From Segatella copri (GTDB lineage Bacteria; Bacteroidota; Bacteroidia; Bacteroidales; Bacteroidaceae), in contig NZ_CATKVU010000006.1 in assembly GCF_949820605.1 (NCBI RefSeq), positions 1,844,501-1,908,500 on the forward strand: a stretch of 64,000 bases of DNA, given 5' to 3'. Shown here in pieces: positions 1 to 9,137 of the stretch; the first letter of the stretch is position 1, and the number at the start of each line of letters is the position of its first letter. A program made the translations under genes and the position numbers. The notes beneath the pieces were generated by a model. It was not told the DNA's origin. It did not search any database and saw only the letters and a program-made list of their open reading frames with translations.

Positions 1-741
1 TTTCATATCAGCAGAAGCGCCCAAACCATGTCCTGGTGAGAAGGTGACACCCACGGTAGCCCAATCTTTCTTTGAGAACTGATGGGTATACTGTACACCG
101 AAATCAACCTTATAGCTGTTCACCTGCATAGAATAGTAGCGGGTGAGGGTCTTGTAATAAGAATTGCTGTAGCTGTTTGATACACTTCTGTCTATACTAC
201 CCCAGAGATATGAGAAGTTGGCACCTACGGACAAGCCCTTGACCGGTTCCCAACCCGCACCGATGTATGCCTGATGCAAACCACCATCGCCGGAATAAGT
301 ATTAGTATAGTAAGCTTCCTTGTCAGCATTCACCCAGTCTGATGCAGAATAATTATAGCCAACATTGGTAAAAGGAATGATACCGAAGCTCATACCTACA
401 TGTGGCAGCAAGCGGAAACCTGCAACAACATACTCAAAATTTGAGTTGTTGGCATTCTTCTTCACACCATTCTCTTCAAAATTTGTCACCTGACCAGAGA
501 TACCGGCATCAAGGATGAAAGTCATCGAATCAATTGAAGCATAAGATGCAGGGTTGAGATAGTTTACCTGATTATGCTCATGAAAGCCAAGACCGACTCC
601 ATTCATACCGCGATTAAAACCAGAAGTCTGGTCCGACAAGATGCCAAGACCATACTGGCTGTATGGCGAATTAGTACCACTTTGGGCATTAACCATAAGG
701 GCTGACCCCAACAATAGGGTTGCTAAAAAAAGCTTTCTCAT
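1..741 (-). CDS. Outer-membrane beta-barrel protein (OmpP1/FadL-like), 5' part only
   Basis: The frame is open from an ATG at 741 to the left window edge (247 codons, no stop), so the C-terminus is missing. Residues 1-19 form a signal peptide (MRKLFLATLLLGSALMVNAQ, cleavage after NA). The mature start SPYSQYGLG is typical of Bacteroidetes outer-membrane barrels. The rest alternates aromatic and glycine-rich stretches, with many Tyr/Asn/Ser and the phrases VSVGANFSYLWGS and WATVGVTFSPGHGLG, as expected of strands in a porin-type barrel. Hydrophobic-compound transport (FadL/TodX) is the usual label for such proteins but cannot be shown here. A -7 box lies 34 nt upstream. The gene is divergent from the DUF4105 gene. 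Barrel class is likely; substrate is unknown. Confidence 0.75.
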   Translation of the reverse strand, partial: MRKLFLATLLLGSALMVNAQSGTNSPYSQYGLGILSDQTSGFNRGMNGVGLGFHEHNQVNYLNPASYASIDSMTFILDAGISGQVTNFEENGVKKNANNSNFEYVVAGFRLLPHVGMSFGIIPFTNVGYNYSASDWVNADKEAYYTNTYSGDGGLHQAYIGAGWEPVKGLSVGANFSYLWGSIDRSVSNSYSNSYYKTLTRYYSMQVNSYKVDFGVQYTHQFSKKDWATVGVTFSPGHGLGASADMK

Positions 742-774
742 TCTTTAATAATCATTCAAAATTATATTCAGAGT

Positions 775-783
775 GCAAAAGTA
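775..783 (-). promoter_or_regulatory. Bacteroidetes -7 box for the barrel gene
   Basis: On the minus strand this reads TACTTTTGC, a match to TAnnTTTG(C). It is 34 nt upstream of the ATG at 741. No clear TTG is seen at the -33 position. Confidence 0.5.
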
Positions 784-828
784 TTAAAAAAAATCTAGAA
801 AAAAGAAGGATAATTGAAAATAATAAGG

Positions 829-837
829 TATTTTTGC
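829..837 (+). promoter_or_regulatory. -7 box immediately upstream of the DUF4105 gene
   Basis: TATTTTTGC matches the Bacteroidetes -7 consensus. It ends three bases before the GTG at 841, so transcription would start at or next to the start codon. This argues against the upstream TTG (814) as the start and for a leaderless message. Confidence 0.45.
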
Positions 838-840
838 ATC

Positions 841-2184
841 GTGAAACGTTTTAAGCATATTTTTAGTGCCATTTTAGCAGTAATTTTAATCAATTTAACT
901 ACTGAAGTGGCTGCACAGGATTTTTCAAGAGACAAAGACTCTGATATTTCTGTGCAGAACAGTCGTGTCAATGAAGAAGCTACTGCGTGGCTCGATTCTG
1001 TTGACATTTCTCTCCTGACTTGCGGACCAGGTCAGGAGGTGTGGTCGTATTATGGACATACCGCTCTACGCATCCAGAACAAAGCTATGGGAACTGATGT
1101 TGCCGTCAACTGGGGTATGTTTAGTTTTAACCAAAGTTGCTTCATACTCCGTTTTGTTTTCGGACTCACCGATTACCAGATCGGCATCTACCCTATGAGC
1201 GACTTCATTGCCGAATATGCACGTGAAGGCAGATGGGTAAGACAGCAACGCCTCCGCCTCTCCCGTACAGAGAAACTGGAAATTCTGAGAAGCATCGACA
1301 AGAATGCACAGCCGGAGAACCGCGTATACCGCTACAATTTCTTCTATGACAACTGTACGACCCGGGCACGCGAGATGATTCTCTCCAACATTGGGAACCA
1401 GAGTACCAACTTTAAAGATATCCCTACCACTTCTACCTACAGGGAAGAGATTCACAAACTCAACGCACAGCACCGCTGGGCAAGATTCGGCAATGACCTT
1501 CTTTTGGGTTGTCAGGCAGACCGCCCTATCACACAAAGAGAATGGGAATTCTTGCCAGACAATCTGAGCAAAGACTTTGCCACAGAAGGAAGAACCGACT
1601 TTATTGATGCATCTCAGACTGCAGACGGCAAAACCAATACAACAAGTGCCAGCGGCTATATCACCCTGGTAGATGAAACATCCGATATTATCCCAGCCCA
1701 GGCACAAATAACAGACGATGCTCCTGTTACACCACGAATGATAGCCATAGCCCTGGCAATCATCATCATAGGAACAACGGTAAGAGAATGTGTAAAAAAG
1801 AAAAACTACTGGTGGTTTGATGCCATTCTGCTTGTTCTGACAGGATTACCGGGACTGATTCTCTTTGCCATGATCTTCTCGCAGCATCCTACCGTCCAGA
1901 TAAATTTCCAGATTCTGATACTGAATCCGCTCAACCTCATCTTTGCCTGGAAGACTGTCAAGAGGATGAAAGCAGGTCGTCAGTATTGGTATTTCGAACT
2001 CCTGGGATGGCTTCTGCTCATAGCTCTGTTCATGCAGATATGGCAGAACTATGCTGAGGGTATGAGTATTTTGGCACTTTCTTTGCTAGCGAGATACTGC
2101 GTCAAGTCGACCATGATGGATTTAAGTCCAAACAATTATGGTTTGCAGAAGCATATCGTAAAGAAATTCAGAAAGAATAAATAG
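841..2184 (+). CDS. DUF4105 domain membrane protein
   Basis: The N-terminal hydrophobic segment (KHIFSAILAVILINLTTEVAAQ) is a signal peptide or anchor. The DUF4105 (Lnb N-terminal periplasmic-like) signature follows: LLTCGPGQEVWSYYGHTALRI with conserved Cys, Gly and His, then a second block around YNFFYDNCTTRAREMI. These resemble the His/Cys pairs of NlpC/P60-type peptidases, so a periplasmic hydrolase role is possible but unproven. The last 150 residues hold four to five membrane segments. The frame extends up to a TTG at 814, but a -7 promoter box lies between 814 and 841, so the GTG at 841 is preferred. There is no ATG near the signal peptide. Function is unknown; family assignment is firm. 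Confidence 0.8.
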   Translation: MKRFKHIFSAILAVILINLTTEVAAQDFSRDKDSDISVQNSRVNEEATAWLDSVDISLLTCGPGQEVWSYYGHTALRIQNKAMGTDVAVNWGMFSFNQSCFILRFVFGLTDYQIGIYPMSDFIAEYAREGRWVRQQRLRLSRTEKLEILRSIDKNAQPENRVYRYNFFYDNCTTRAREMILSNIGNQSTNFKDIPTTSTYREEIHKLNAQHRWARFGNDLLLGCQADRPITQREWEFLPDNLSKDFATEGRTDFIDASQTADGKTNTTSASGYITLVDETSDIIPAQAQITDDAPVTPRMIAIALAIIIIGTTVRECVKKKNYWWFDAILLVLTGLPGLILFAMIFSQHPTVQINFQILILNPLNLIFAWKTVKRMKAGRQYWYFELLGWLLLIALFMQIWQNYAEGMSILALSLLARYCVKSTMMDLSPNNYGLQKHIVKKFRKNK

Positions 2185-2202
2185 ACATTAAAATATACGT
2201 AA

Positions 2203-2229
2203 GGAAACGATTGGCACAACATCGTTTCC
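2203..2229. other. Perfect 9-bp inverted repeat
   Basis: GGAAACGAT (2203-2211) and ATCGTTTCC (2221-2229) flank a 9-nt loop, 19 nt after the DUF4105 stop and 23 nt before the next start. No T-run follows, so it is a weak terminator candidate. It could instead be an operator or an mRNA end-protecting hairpin. Confidence 0.5.
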
Positions 2230-2251
2230 GAACAGAAGAAGATAAACAACA

Positions 2252-2611
2252 ATGATGGTAAACAGATATATCACAGCCCTTTTGGTTGTCCTGGCGGCAA
2301 CCGGCATGGAGGCGCAGACTTATCAGCAGGCGCTGAAGTTTGCGCTTACGGATATATCCTACGATGAATTCATCCAGCAACCGGAGGCGAAGGCATTGGA
2401 GGAGGACATTCTCTGCGTGCTCAAAGCCATCAAAGCGGCATCAGAAGATGAGAGCATCGCAACGCATCATCCTATCCTGTCGGCAACACTTGCCGCCAAT
2501 TCTTCTGACATTCTGACAGACATTCATTCACATATTTATTATGATTCCCCTACGGAGCATAGATACAGAGTTCCGTATGGGAGTATTGTTATTCGAGGTC
2601 CAGACTGCTGA
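2252..2611 (+). CDS. Small secreted protein of unknown function
   Basis: 119 codons. An N-terminal signal peptide (MVNRYITALLVVLAATGMEAQ) is clear. The mature part of about 98 residues is acidic and mostly helical in appearance (QQALKFALTDISYDEFIQQP, KALEEDILCVLKAIKAAS), then turns polar. It contains two Cys (near residues 55 and 119). I recognise no family. It begins 67 nt after the DUF4105 gene on the same strand and may be co-transcribed. A second ATG directly follows the first, so the start is uncertain by one codon. Confidence 0.55.
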   Translation: MMVNRYITALLVVLAATGMEAQTYQQALKFALTDISYDEFIQQPEAKALEEDILCVLKAIKAASEDESIATHHPILSATLAANSSDILTDIHSHIYYDSPTEHRYRVPYGSIVIRGPDC

Positions 2612-2677
2612 TTTTATGCTTTCTGTAAGCAAAACTCAGAAGATTTGCCAATAAAACAGGTAATAATTGGCAATTCC

Positions 2678-2710
2678 TTGCAGATTTACAGATATTTTTA
2701 GTAAATTTGC
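2678..2710 (+). promoter_or_regulatory. secA promoter
   Basis: TTG at 2678-2680, a 21-nt spacer and TAAATTTGC at 2702-2710 match the Bacteroidetes sigma-ABfr promoter. The predicted leader is about 120 nt and contains a short degenerate repeat (TTAACTCC-type, 2776-2800). Confidence 0.65.
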
Positions 2711-2834
2711 AAACTAGTAATAAACAACAGGAAAAAGCAGAAGAGGAAAAAAGGACTGACAGAGCAGCATTTGTCTTAACTCCTTAACTTCTTTAACTCC
2801 TATATTTCGAATAATAATAAAAAATAAATATACA

Positions 2835-5800
2835 ATGAACTTTAACAAAATTCTCCAGTCATTGTTTGGCAACAAGTCAACTCGCGATATGAAGTTGATC
2901 CAGCCAATCGTAGAAAAGATCAAGGCAGAGTATCCTAAGATGCAGGCCTTAAGCAATGACGAACTTCGTGCAAAAACAAAAGAACTTCAGAAGTACGTAC
3001 AGGAGTACGCCAAGGAAGAGAAGGCTAAGATTGCTGAACTCAAGGCTAAAATTGAAGACACTCCTATCGATGAGCGTGAAGGTATCTTCAATCAGATCGA
3101 CAAGTTAGAGCAGGAAGCACTCGACAAGTATGAGGAAGCCCTCAACGAGGTTTTGCCTCAGGTTTTCGCTATCGTTAAGGATACTGCTCGCCGTTTCGCT
3201 GAGAACGAGGAAACAATAGTTACTGCTACCGACTTCGACCGCGAGTTGGCTTCTAATCCAGCTAACGACTTCGTTACCATCGATGGCGACAAGGCTATCT
3301 ATCACAACCACTGGACAGCCGGCGGTAATGATATGAAGTGGGAAATGATTCACTACGATGTACAGCTCTTCGGTGGTGTTGTTCTCCATCAGGGTAAGAT
3401 TGCCGAGATGGCTACCGGTGAGGGTAAGACCCTTGTAGGTACAACACCTATCTTCCTGAATGCCTTGACTGGTAATGGTGTTCACGTCGTTACCGTGAAC
3501 GACTATTTGGCTAAGCGTGACTCTGAGTGGATGGGACCTCTCTATATGTTCCACGGTCTCTCTGTAGATTGTATCGACAAGCACCGTCCTAATTCCGACG
3601 AGCGTCGCAAGGCATACCTGGCAGATATCACCTTCGGTACCAACAACGAGTTCGGTTTCGATTATCTTCGTGATAACATGGCTACCAACCCAGCCGATCT
3701 GGTACAGCGCCAGCACAACTACGCCATCGTCGATGAGGTCGACTCAGTGTTGATTGATGATGCCCGTACCCCATTGATCATCTCTGGTCCTATTCCAAAG
3801 GGCGACGACCAGATGTTTGAGCAGTATCAGCCATTGGTTGAGAAACTTTATGAGGTACAACGCAAGCAGGCTACAGAATTGCTCGCCGAGGCTAAGCAGA
3901 AGATTAACGAAGGTACAAAGGCTAAGAATCAGGAACTCCTTGACGAAGGTTTCCTCGCACTCTTCCGTTCTTACAAGGCATTGCCTAAGAACAAGCCATT
4001 AATCAAGTATCTTTCTGAGGAAGGTATCAAGGCTGGTCTGCTGAAGACCGAGGAATACTACATGGCAAACAACAACCGTGAGATGCCTAAGGCTACTGAG
4101 CCATTGTACTTCGTAGTAGACGAGAAAATGAATTCTGCCGACCTTACGGATAAGGGAACCGACTGGTTGGCTAAGCAGGTAAACGACAAGGAACTCTTCG
4201 TATTGCCTGATATCACAACTGAGATGAGCGAACTCGAGGCTCGTACAGACCTTTCAGACCAGGAGCGTCTTGACAAGAAAGACGAGATGTTGGCTCACTA
4301 TGGTGTACAGAGCGAGCGAGTACACACCTTGCAGCAGCTCTTGAAAGCATACACCATGTTTAATAACAACGACGAGTATGTCGTAATGGACGGACAGGTG
4401 AAGATTGTGGATGAGCAGACAGGACGTATCATGGAAGGCCGTCGCTGGAGCGATGGTTTGCACCAGGCTATTGAGGCTAAGGAGCATGTAAAGGTAGAGG
4501 CTGCTACACAGACCTTCGCTACCATCACACTTCAGAACTACTTCCGTATGTACCACAAGCTCGCCGGTATGACCGGTACTGCAAGTACAGAGTCAGGCGA
4601 GTTCTGGGATATCTACAAACTCGATGTTGTTGAGATTCCAACCAATCGCCCTATCCAGCGTAAGGACTTGGATGACCGTGTATACAAGACTGCCCGCGAG
4701 AAATATCGTGCAGTTATCGACGAAATCGAGGAAACACGTAATGCTGGTCGCCCAGTCTTGGTAGGTACAACATCTGTAGAGATTTCTGAGTTGTTGAGCA
4801 AGATGTTGAAGATGCGCAACATTCCTCATAATGTATTGAACGCTAAGTTGCACCAGCAGGAGGCCCAGATTGTAGCCGAGGCAGGTCGCTCAGTAAACGG
4901 TAAGGGTGCCGTAACCATCGCTACCAACATGGCAGGTCGTGGTACCGATATCAAGCTGACTCCAGAGGTAAAGGCTGCAGGTGGTCTTGCCATCATCGGT
5001 ACAGAACGTCATGAGAGCCGCCGTGTAGACCGTCAGCTCCGTGGTCGTGCTGGTCGTCAGGGTGACCCAGGTTCTTCTGTATTCTATGTATCATTGGAGG
5101 ATAAGCTGATGCGTCTCTTCGCTTCTGAGCGCATCGCCAAGGTAATGGACCGTCTCGGTTTCGAGGATGGCGAGCGTATCGAGAGCCCAATGATCAGCAA
5201 GAGTATCGAGCGTGCTCAGCGCAAGGTTGAGGAAAACAACTTCGGTATCCGTAAACACCTCTTGGAGTATGATGACGTGATGAACCGTCAGCGTACCGTT
5301 ATCTACGAGAAGCGTCGCCACGCCCTCATGGGTGAGCGTATCGGTATGGATATTGCCAACATCATCTGGGACCGCGTATTGAACATCGTTAACAACAACG
5401 ACTTCTTCGGTGCCAAGGAAGAATTCCTGAAAGTTCTCGCTATGGAGATTCCATTCAACGAAGATGAGTATGAGAACGGCAGACGTGAGGATTTGGCAGA
5501 GCGTGCTTTCCAGGAGGCTATGGCTACATTCAAGCGTAAGACAGACCGCATCCAGGCTACAGCTATGCCTATCATCAAGCAGGTATACGAAAACCAGGGT
5601 GCTATGTACGAGCGCATCATGGTGCCTATCACAGACGGCAAGCGCATGTACAATATTCCTTGCAACCTCAAGGAGGCATACGAGAGCGAGGCTAAGACCG
5701 TAGTGAAGGAGTTTGAGAAGAGCGTTGTTCTCCAGATTATCGATGATGACTGGAAGGAGAACCTCCGCAAGCTCGACGAACTGAAGCACTCTGTACAGAA

Positions 5801-6173
5801 TGCAAGCTACGAGCAGAAGGATCCTCTCCTCATCTTCAAGTTGGAGAGTGCCAAGGTTTGGGATGCCATGATCAATGACATGTACGACCGTATTGCAAGT
5901 ATCCTGATGCGAGGTCAGATTCCAGTAATGGAGCAAGAGCAGCCAGTTCAGGAGGCAGCTCCTGAGCAGCACACTCAGCAGAACTATGTAGAGAGTAAGG
6001 TTGATTTGGATGCAGAGCGTGAGGCCCAGGAGGCAGCTGCTAACCAGGATACCCGAGAGGGCGCACAGGTAAACCGCACTCCTTACCGTGCCGAGCGCAT
6101 GCCACGTCCTAACGACCCATGTCCATGCGGAAGCGGCAAGAAGTTTAAGAACTGCCACGGCAGAAACCTGTAA
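2835..6173 (+). CDS. secA: Preprotein translocase subunit SecA
   Basis: ATPase motor that drives unfolded preproteins through SecYEG at the inner membrane. Walker A is MATGEGKT near residue 192 and Walker [15 protein letters not shown] near 299. The second motor domain carries [13 protein letters not shown] and [20 protein letters not shown] (about 695-740). The C-terminal zinc motif [13 protein letters not shown] closes the protein, preceded by a Gln/Glu-rich linker. At 1112 residues it is far longer than E. coli SecA (901). The extra length lies mainly in insertions around residues 325-460, common in Bacteroidetes SecA. It is monocistronic by appearance, with its own promoter and a strong terminator. 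Confidence 0.98.
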   Translation: MNFNKILQSLFGNKSTRDMKLIQPIVEKIKAEYPKMQALSNDELRAKTKELQKYVQEYAKEEKAKIAELKAKIEDTPIDEREGIFNQIDKLEQEALDKYEEALNEVLPQVFAIVKDTARRFAENEETIVTATDFDRELASNPANDFVTIDGDKAIYHNHWTAGGNDMKWEMIHYDVQLFGGVVLHQGKIAEMATGEGKTLVGTTPIFLNALTGNGVHVVTVNDYLAKRDSEWMGPLYMFHGLSVDCIDKHRPNSDERRKAYLADITFGTNNEFGFDYLRDNMATNPADLVQRQHNYAIVDEVDSVLIDDARTPLIISGPIPKGDDQMFEQYQPLVEKLYEVQRKQATELLAEAKQKINEGTKAKNQELLDEGFLALFRSYKALPKNKPLIKYLSEEGIKAGLLKTEEYYMANNNREMPKATEPLYFVVDEKMNSADLTDKGTDWLAKQVNDKELFVLPDITTEMSELEARTDLSDQERLDKKDEMLAHYGVQSERVHTLQQLLKAYTMFNNNDEYVVMDGQVKIVDEQTGRIMEGRRWSDGLHQAIEAKEHVKVEAATQTFATITLQNYFRMYHKLAGMTGTASTESGEFWDIYKLDVVEIPTNRPIQRKDLDDRVYKTAREKYRAVIDEIEETRNAGRPVLVGTTSVEISELLSKMLKMRNIPHNVLNAKLHQQEAQIVAEAGRSVNGKGAVTIATNMAGRGTDIKLTPEVKAAGGLAIIGTERHESRRVDRQLRGRAGRQGDPGSSVFYVSLEDKLMRLFASERIAKVMDRLGFEDGERIESPMISKSIERAQRKVEENNFGIRKHLLEYDDVMNRQRTVIYEKRRHALMGERIGMDIANIIWDRVLNIVNNNDFFGAKEEFLKVLAMEIPFNEDEYENGRREDLAERAFQEAMATFKRKTDRIQATAMPIIKQVYENQGAMYERIMVPITDGKRMYNIPCNLKEAYESEAKTVVKEFEKSVVLQIIDDDWKENLRKLDELKHSVQNASYEQKDPLLIFKLESAKVWDAMINDMYDRIASILMRGQIPVMEQEQPVQEAAPEQHTQQNYVESKVDLDAEREAQEAAANQDTREGAQVNRTPYRAERMPRPNDPCPCGSGKKFKNCHGRNL

Positions 6174-6243
6174 TCACAGGAAATGATGATGCTCTTAATA
6201 TATAATAAGTATAAGAACATCCATCATCAGAAATAATGATAAG

Positions 6244-6290
6244 AATACCTAGACTTGATGAAACTCCCATCATTTCTAGGTATTTTTGTT
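6244..6290 (+). terminator. secA rho-independent terminator
   Basis: Arms AATACCTAGA (6244-6253) and TCTAGGTATT (6275-6284) pair perfectly over 10 bp, with a small inner GATG/CATC helix. The 3' side runs into TTTTTGTT. Confidence 0.85.
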
Positions 6291-6332
6291 ATAAAACTAC
6301 ATCATTGCTACCAAGTTGCAAAGAATTATTAG

Positions 6333-6341
6333 TATTTTTGC
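6333..6341 (+). promoter_or_regulatory. -7 box for feoAB
   Basis: TATTTTTGC lies 75 nt upstream of the feoAB start. A TTG at 6316-6318 is only 14 nt away, so the -33 element is doubtful. I see no convincing Fur-box palindrome. Confidence 0.45.
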
Positions 6342-6416
6342 AGTCGAAAAGAAAAAAGAGCTGACCATGAGGTTATGCCCCAAAGAAAAGAACAAGATTA
6401 AAACAAGGAAAGATAT

Positions 6417-8948
6417 ATGAAATTATCAGAACTTAAAACAGGTGAAAGTGGAGTCATCGTCAAGGTATCAGGACACGGTGGCTTCAGAAAGAGAGTCATC
6501 GAGATGGGATTCATCAAGGGCAAGAAGGTTGATGTGCTCCTTAACGCCCCACTCCAAGACCCAGTGAAATACAAGATTATGGGTTACGAGGTGTCACTCC
6601 GCCACAGCGAAGCAGACCATATCGAGGTGGTTTCCATTGATGAAGCCAAGAACGATGCAAAGCTCAGCAAGGCGGAAGAAGAAGACCGCCAGCAGGTAAT
6701 TGACTCAAAAGTAATAGATTCCAACGATAGCGACGAGCAGGCGCTCGGCGACAAGATGCTCGTGGCTGAAAGAAAAGACAATGCCAGCAACGAAGCCCTG
6801 GCTGAACAGGAAGCAGAAAGACTCCACCGCGTCATCAACGTGGCACTGGTGGGAAATCCAAACTGCGGTAAGACTTCCCTCTTCAACTTTGCTTCGGGTG
6901 CTCACGAACGCGTAGGCAACTATAGCGGTGTAACCGTGGATGCGAAAGTAGGTGAAGCCGATTTCAACGGCTACCACTTCAATCTGGTAGATTTGCCGGG
7001 TACATATTCCCTCTCGGCTTATTCGCCAGAAGAACTCTATGTGCGCAAGCAGCTCATCGAGCATACGCCGGATATCGTCATCAACGTCATCGACACCAGC
7101 AACCTGGAGCGCAATCTCTATCTCACCACACAATTGATAGATATGCACATCCGCATGGTCTGCGCCCTCAATATGTTTGATGAAACCGAGAAGCGTGGCG
7201 ATAACATCGACTACGACAAACTGGGCGAACTCTTCGGTATCTCGATGATTCCTACCGTCTTCACCAATGGCCGAGGCGTGGACAAGCTCTTCGAGACCAT
7301 CATCGAACTCTACGAAGGTAAGGAAGATTCCAGCACTCACTATCGCCATATCCACATCAACCATGGACATGAAATAGAACATGGTATTGAGCATATCCAG
7401 AAATATCTGAAGGCAGATGATTCCATCCGCCAGCGCTACTCTACCCGATATCTTTCTATCAAGTTGTTGGAGAATGATAAGCACGCCGAGGAATACGTAA
7501 GTCATCTGAAATCGGCCAAGGAAATTTTCGCAGCCCGTGACGAGGCAGCCAAGCGTGTGAAGGAAGAGACCCAGGAGGATAGCGAAACCGCCATCATGGA
7601 TGCCAAATACGGTTTCATTCATGGTGCATTGCAGGAAGCAGGCTATGAACCGGGCAAGGCAAAGGATACCTATCAGGTAACCCATCTTATCGACAGCATC
7701 CTGACCAATAAATATGTAGGCTTCCCTATCTTCATCCTCCTGCTGTTTATCATGTTCTCAGCCACCTTCGTACTGGGCGAGATTCCTAAGGGATGGATTG
7801 AGGACGGCGTAGCATGGCTGGGCGAGTTCATCAGCAATACGATGCCGGCTGGACCAGTGAAGGATATGCTGGTAGATGGTGTGATTGGTGGTGTAGGTGC
7901 TGTGATTGTCTTCCTGCCACAGATTCTGATTCTGTATTTCTTCATCTCTTATATGGAGGATTCGGGATATATGGCTCGTGCCGCCTTCATCATGGATAAG
8001 CTGATGCACAAGATGGGTTTGCATGGCAAATCATTCATCCCGCTGATTATGGGATTCGGATGTAACGTACCTGCCGTGATGGCAACAAGAACCATCGAGA
8101 GTCACCGTTCGCGTCTGATTACGATGCTGATTCTGCCATTGATGAGCTGTTCTGCTCGTCTGCCAATCTACATCATGGTCATCGGAACATTCTTTGCCAT
8201 CCAATACCGTTCGCTCATCATGGTATCGCTCTATCTCATCGGCATCTTCCTAGCCGTGATTCTGAGCCGCATCTTTGCCAGTTTCGTTGTGAAGGGCGAA
8301 GATACCCCGTTCGTAATGGAGCTGCCTCCTTACCGCTTCCCTACCTGGAAGGCGATAGGCCGCCATACCTGGGAAAAGGGTAAGCAGTATCTGAAGAAGA
8401 TGGGTGGCATCATCCTCGTAGCAAGTATCATCGTCTGGGCTTTGGGCTACTTCCCTCACAATGAGGAACTTGACAACCAGGCACAACAGGAGCAAAGCTA
8501 TATCGGCAGAATAGGTAAGACCATCGAGCCTATCTTTACCCCACAGGGTTTCGACTGGAAACTGGATGTGGGCTTGGTTTCCGGTGTGGGTGCCAAGGAG
8601 ATTGTAGCCTCAACAATGGGCGTGCTCTACAGCAACAACGACAGTTTCTCTGACGATCAGGGCTACAACGATGAAGACGGAAAATACGAGGTTTTGAAGA
8701 AGCAGATGACGTCTGATTTAAAGAAGACCTACGGTTACAGCGATGCCGAGGCAGCATCCAAGGCAACGCTCACCGCCTACTGTTTCCTCCTCTTCGTATT
8801 GCTCTACTTCCCTTGCATTGCCACGATAGCAGCCATCAAGGGCGAGACGGGCAGTTGGAAATGGGCAGGCTTCGCCGCCGGCTACACCACGCTATTGGCA
8901 TGGGTAGTATCAGCCCTGGCCTTCCAAATAGGAAATTTGTTTATATAA
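6417..8948 (+). CDS. feoB: Ferrous iron transporter, FeoA-FeoB fusion
   Basis: Fe(II) uptake across the inner membrane. Residues 1-75 are a FeoA (SH3-like) domain (MKLSELKTGESGVIVKVSGH). A charged linker of about 65 residues follows. From residue 141 comes the FeoB GTPase domain: G1 VGNPNCGKTS, G3 DLPGTYSL, and NVIDTSNLERNL after it. The C-terminal half has the helices of the two Gate repeats (GFGCNVPAVMATRTIES; MSCSARLPIYI with its conserved Cys) and the GAKEIVASTMGVLY segment. Length 843 agrees with fused Bacteroidetes FeoAB. AAGGAAAG at 6405-6412 may aid initiation. FeoC was not seen. The gene stands alone between terminators. Confidence 0.96.
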   Translation: MKLSELKTGESGVIVKVSGHGGFRKRVIEMGFIKGKKVDVLLNAPLQDPVKYKIMGYEVSLRHSEADHIEVVSIDEAKNDAKLSKAEEEDRQQVIDSKVIDSNDSDEQALGDKMLVAERKDNASNEALAEQEAERLHRVINVALVGNPNCGKTSLFNFASGAHERVGNYSGVTVDAKVGEADFNGYHFNLVDLPGTYSLSAYSPEELYVRKQLIEHTPDIVINVIDTSNLERNLYLTTQLIDMHIRMVCALNMFDETEKRGDNIDYDKLGELFGISMIPTVFTNGRGVDKLFETIIELYEGKEDSSTHYRHIHINHGHEIEHGIEHIQKYLKADDSIRQRYSTRYLSIKLLENDKHAEEYVSHLKSAKEIFAARDEAAKRVKEETQEDSETAIMDAKYGFIHGALQEAGYEPGKAKDTYQVTHLIDSILTNKYVGFPIFILLLFIMFSATFVLGEIPKGWIEDGVAWLGEFISNTMPAGPVKDMLVDGVIGGVGAVIVFLPQILILYFFISYMEDSGYMARAAFIMDKLMHKMGLHGKSFIPLIMGFGCNVPAVMATRTIESHRSRLITMLILPLMSCSARLPIYIMVIGTFFAIQYRSLIMVSLYLIGIFLAVILSRIFASFVVKGEDTPFVMELPPYRFPTWKAIGRHTWEKGKQYLKKMGGIILVASIIVWALGYFPHNEELDNQAQQEQSYIGRIGKTIEPIFTPQGFDWKLDVGLVSGVGAKEIVASTMGVLYSNNDSFSDDQGYNDEDGKYEVLKKQMTSDLKKTYGYSDAEAASKATLTAYCFLLFVLLYFPCIATIAAIKGETGSWKWAGFAAGYTTLLAWVVSALAFQIGNLFI

Positions 8949-8993
8949 TACATATAGTTCCCGACGCAAGCAGAATTACGTCGCGATGCCGCA

Positions 8994-9037
8994 AAAGCCC
9001 CTAGACTTTTTCATCGAAGTCTAGGGGCTTTCTTGTT
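8994..9037 (+). terminator. feoAB terminator
   Basis: AAAGCCCCTAGACTT (8994-9008) pairs over 15 bp with 9017-9031, with an 8-nt loop. The 3' side continues TTTCTTGTTT. Confidence 0.9.
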
Positions 9038-9073
9038 TCCAAGTCAAATAACAAACAAAAACAGCAATATTCC

Positions 9074-9105
9074 TTGCTTATTTCAAATATTTATGCTAAC
9101 TTTGC
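9074..9105 (+). promoter_or_regulatory. Promoter of the 9.1-kb ATPase gene
   Basis: TTG at 9074-9076, a 20-nt spacer and TAACTTTGC at 9097-9105 lie 32 nt upstream of the ATG. Confidence 0.7.
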
Positions 9106-9137
9106 CACATAAATATAAATTATAAGGAGAATCGCTC

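Noticed and set aside
5091-6158. Long open frame (355 codons) on the minus strand inside secA
   Set aside because: It lies opposite the conserved secA C-terminal region, has no family resemblance and a composition typical of an antisense shadow of biased codons.
6342-6416. Riboswitch ahead of feoAB
   Set aside because: The 75-nt leader has no convincing stem-loops beyond chance pairing and no terminator.
6705-7685. 326-codon open frame on the minus strand opposite feoAB
   Set aside because: Antisense of the FeoB GTPase domain; no support of its own.
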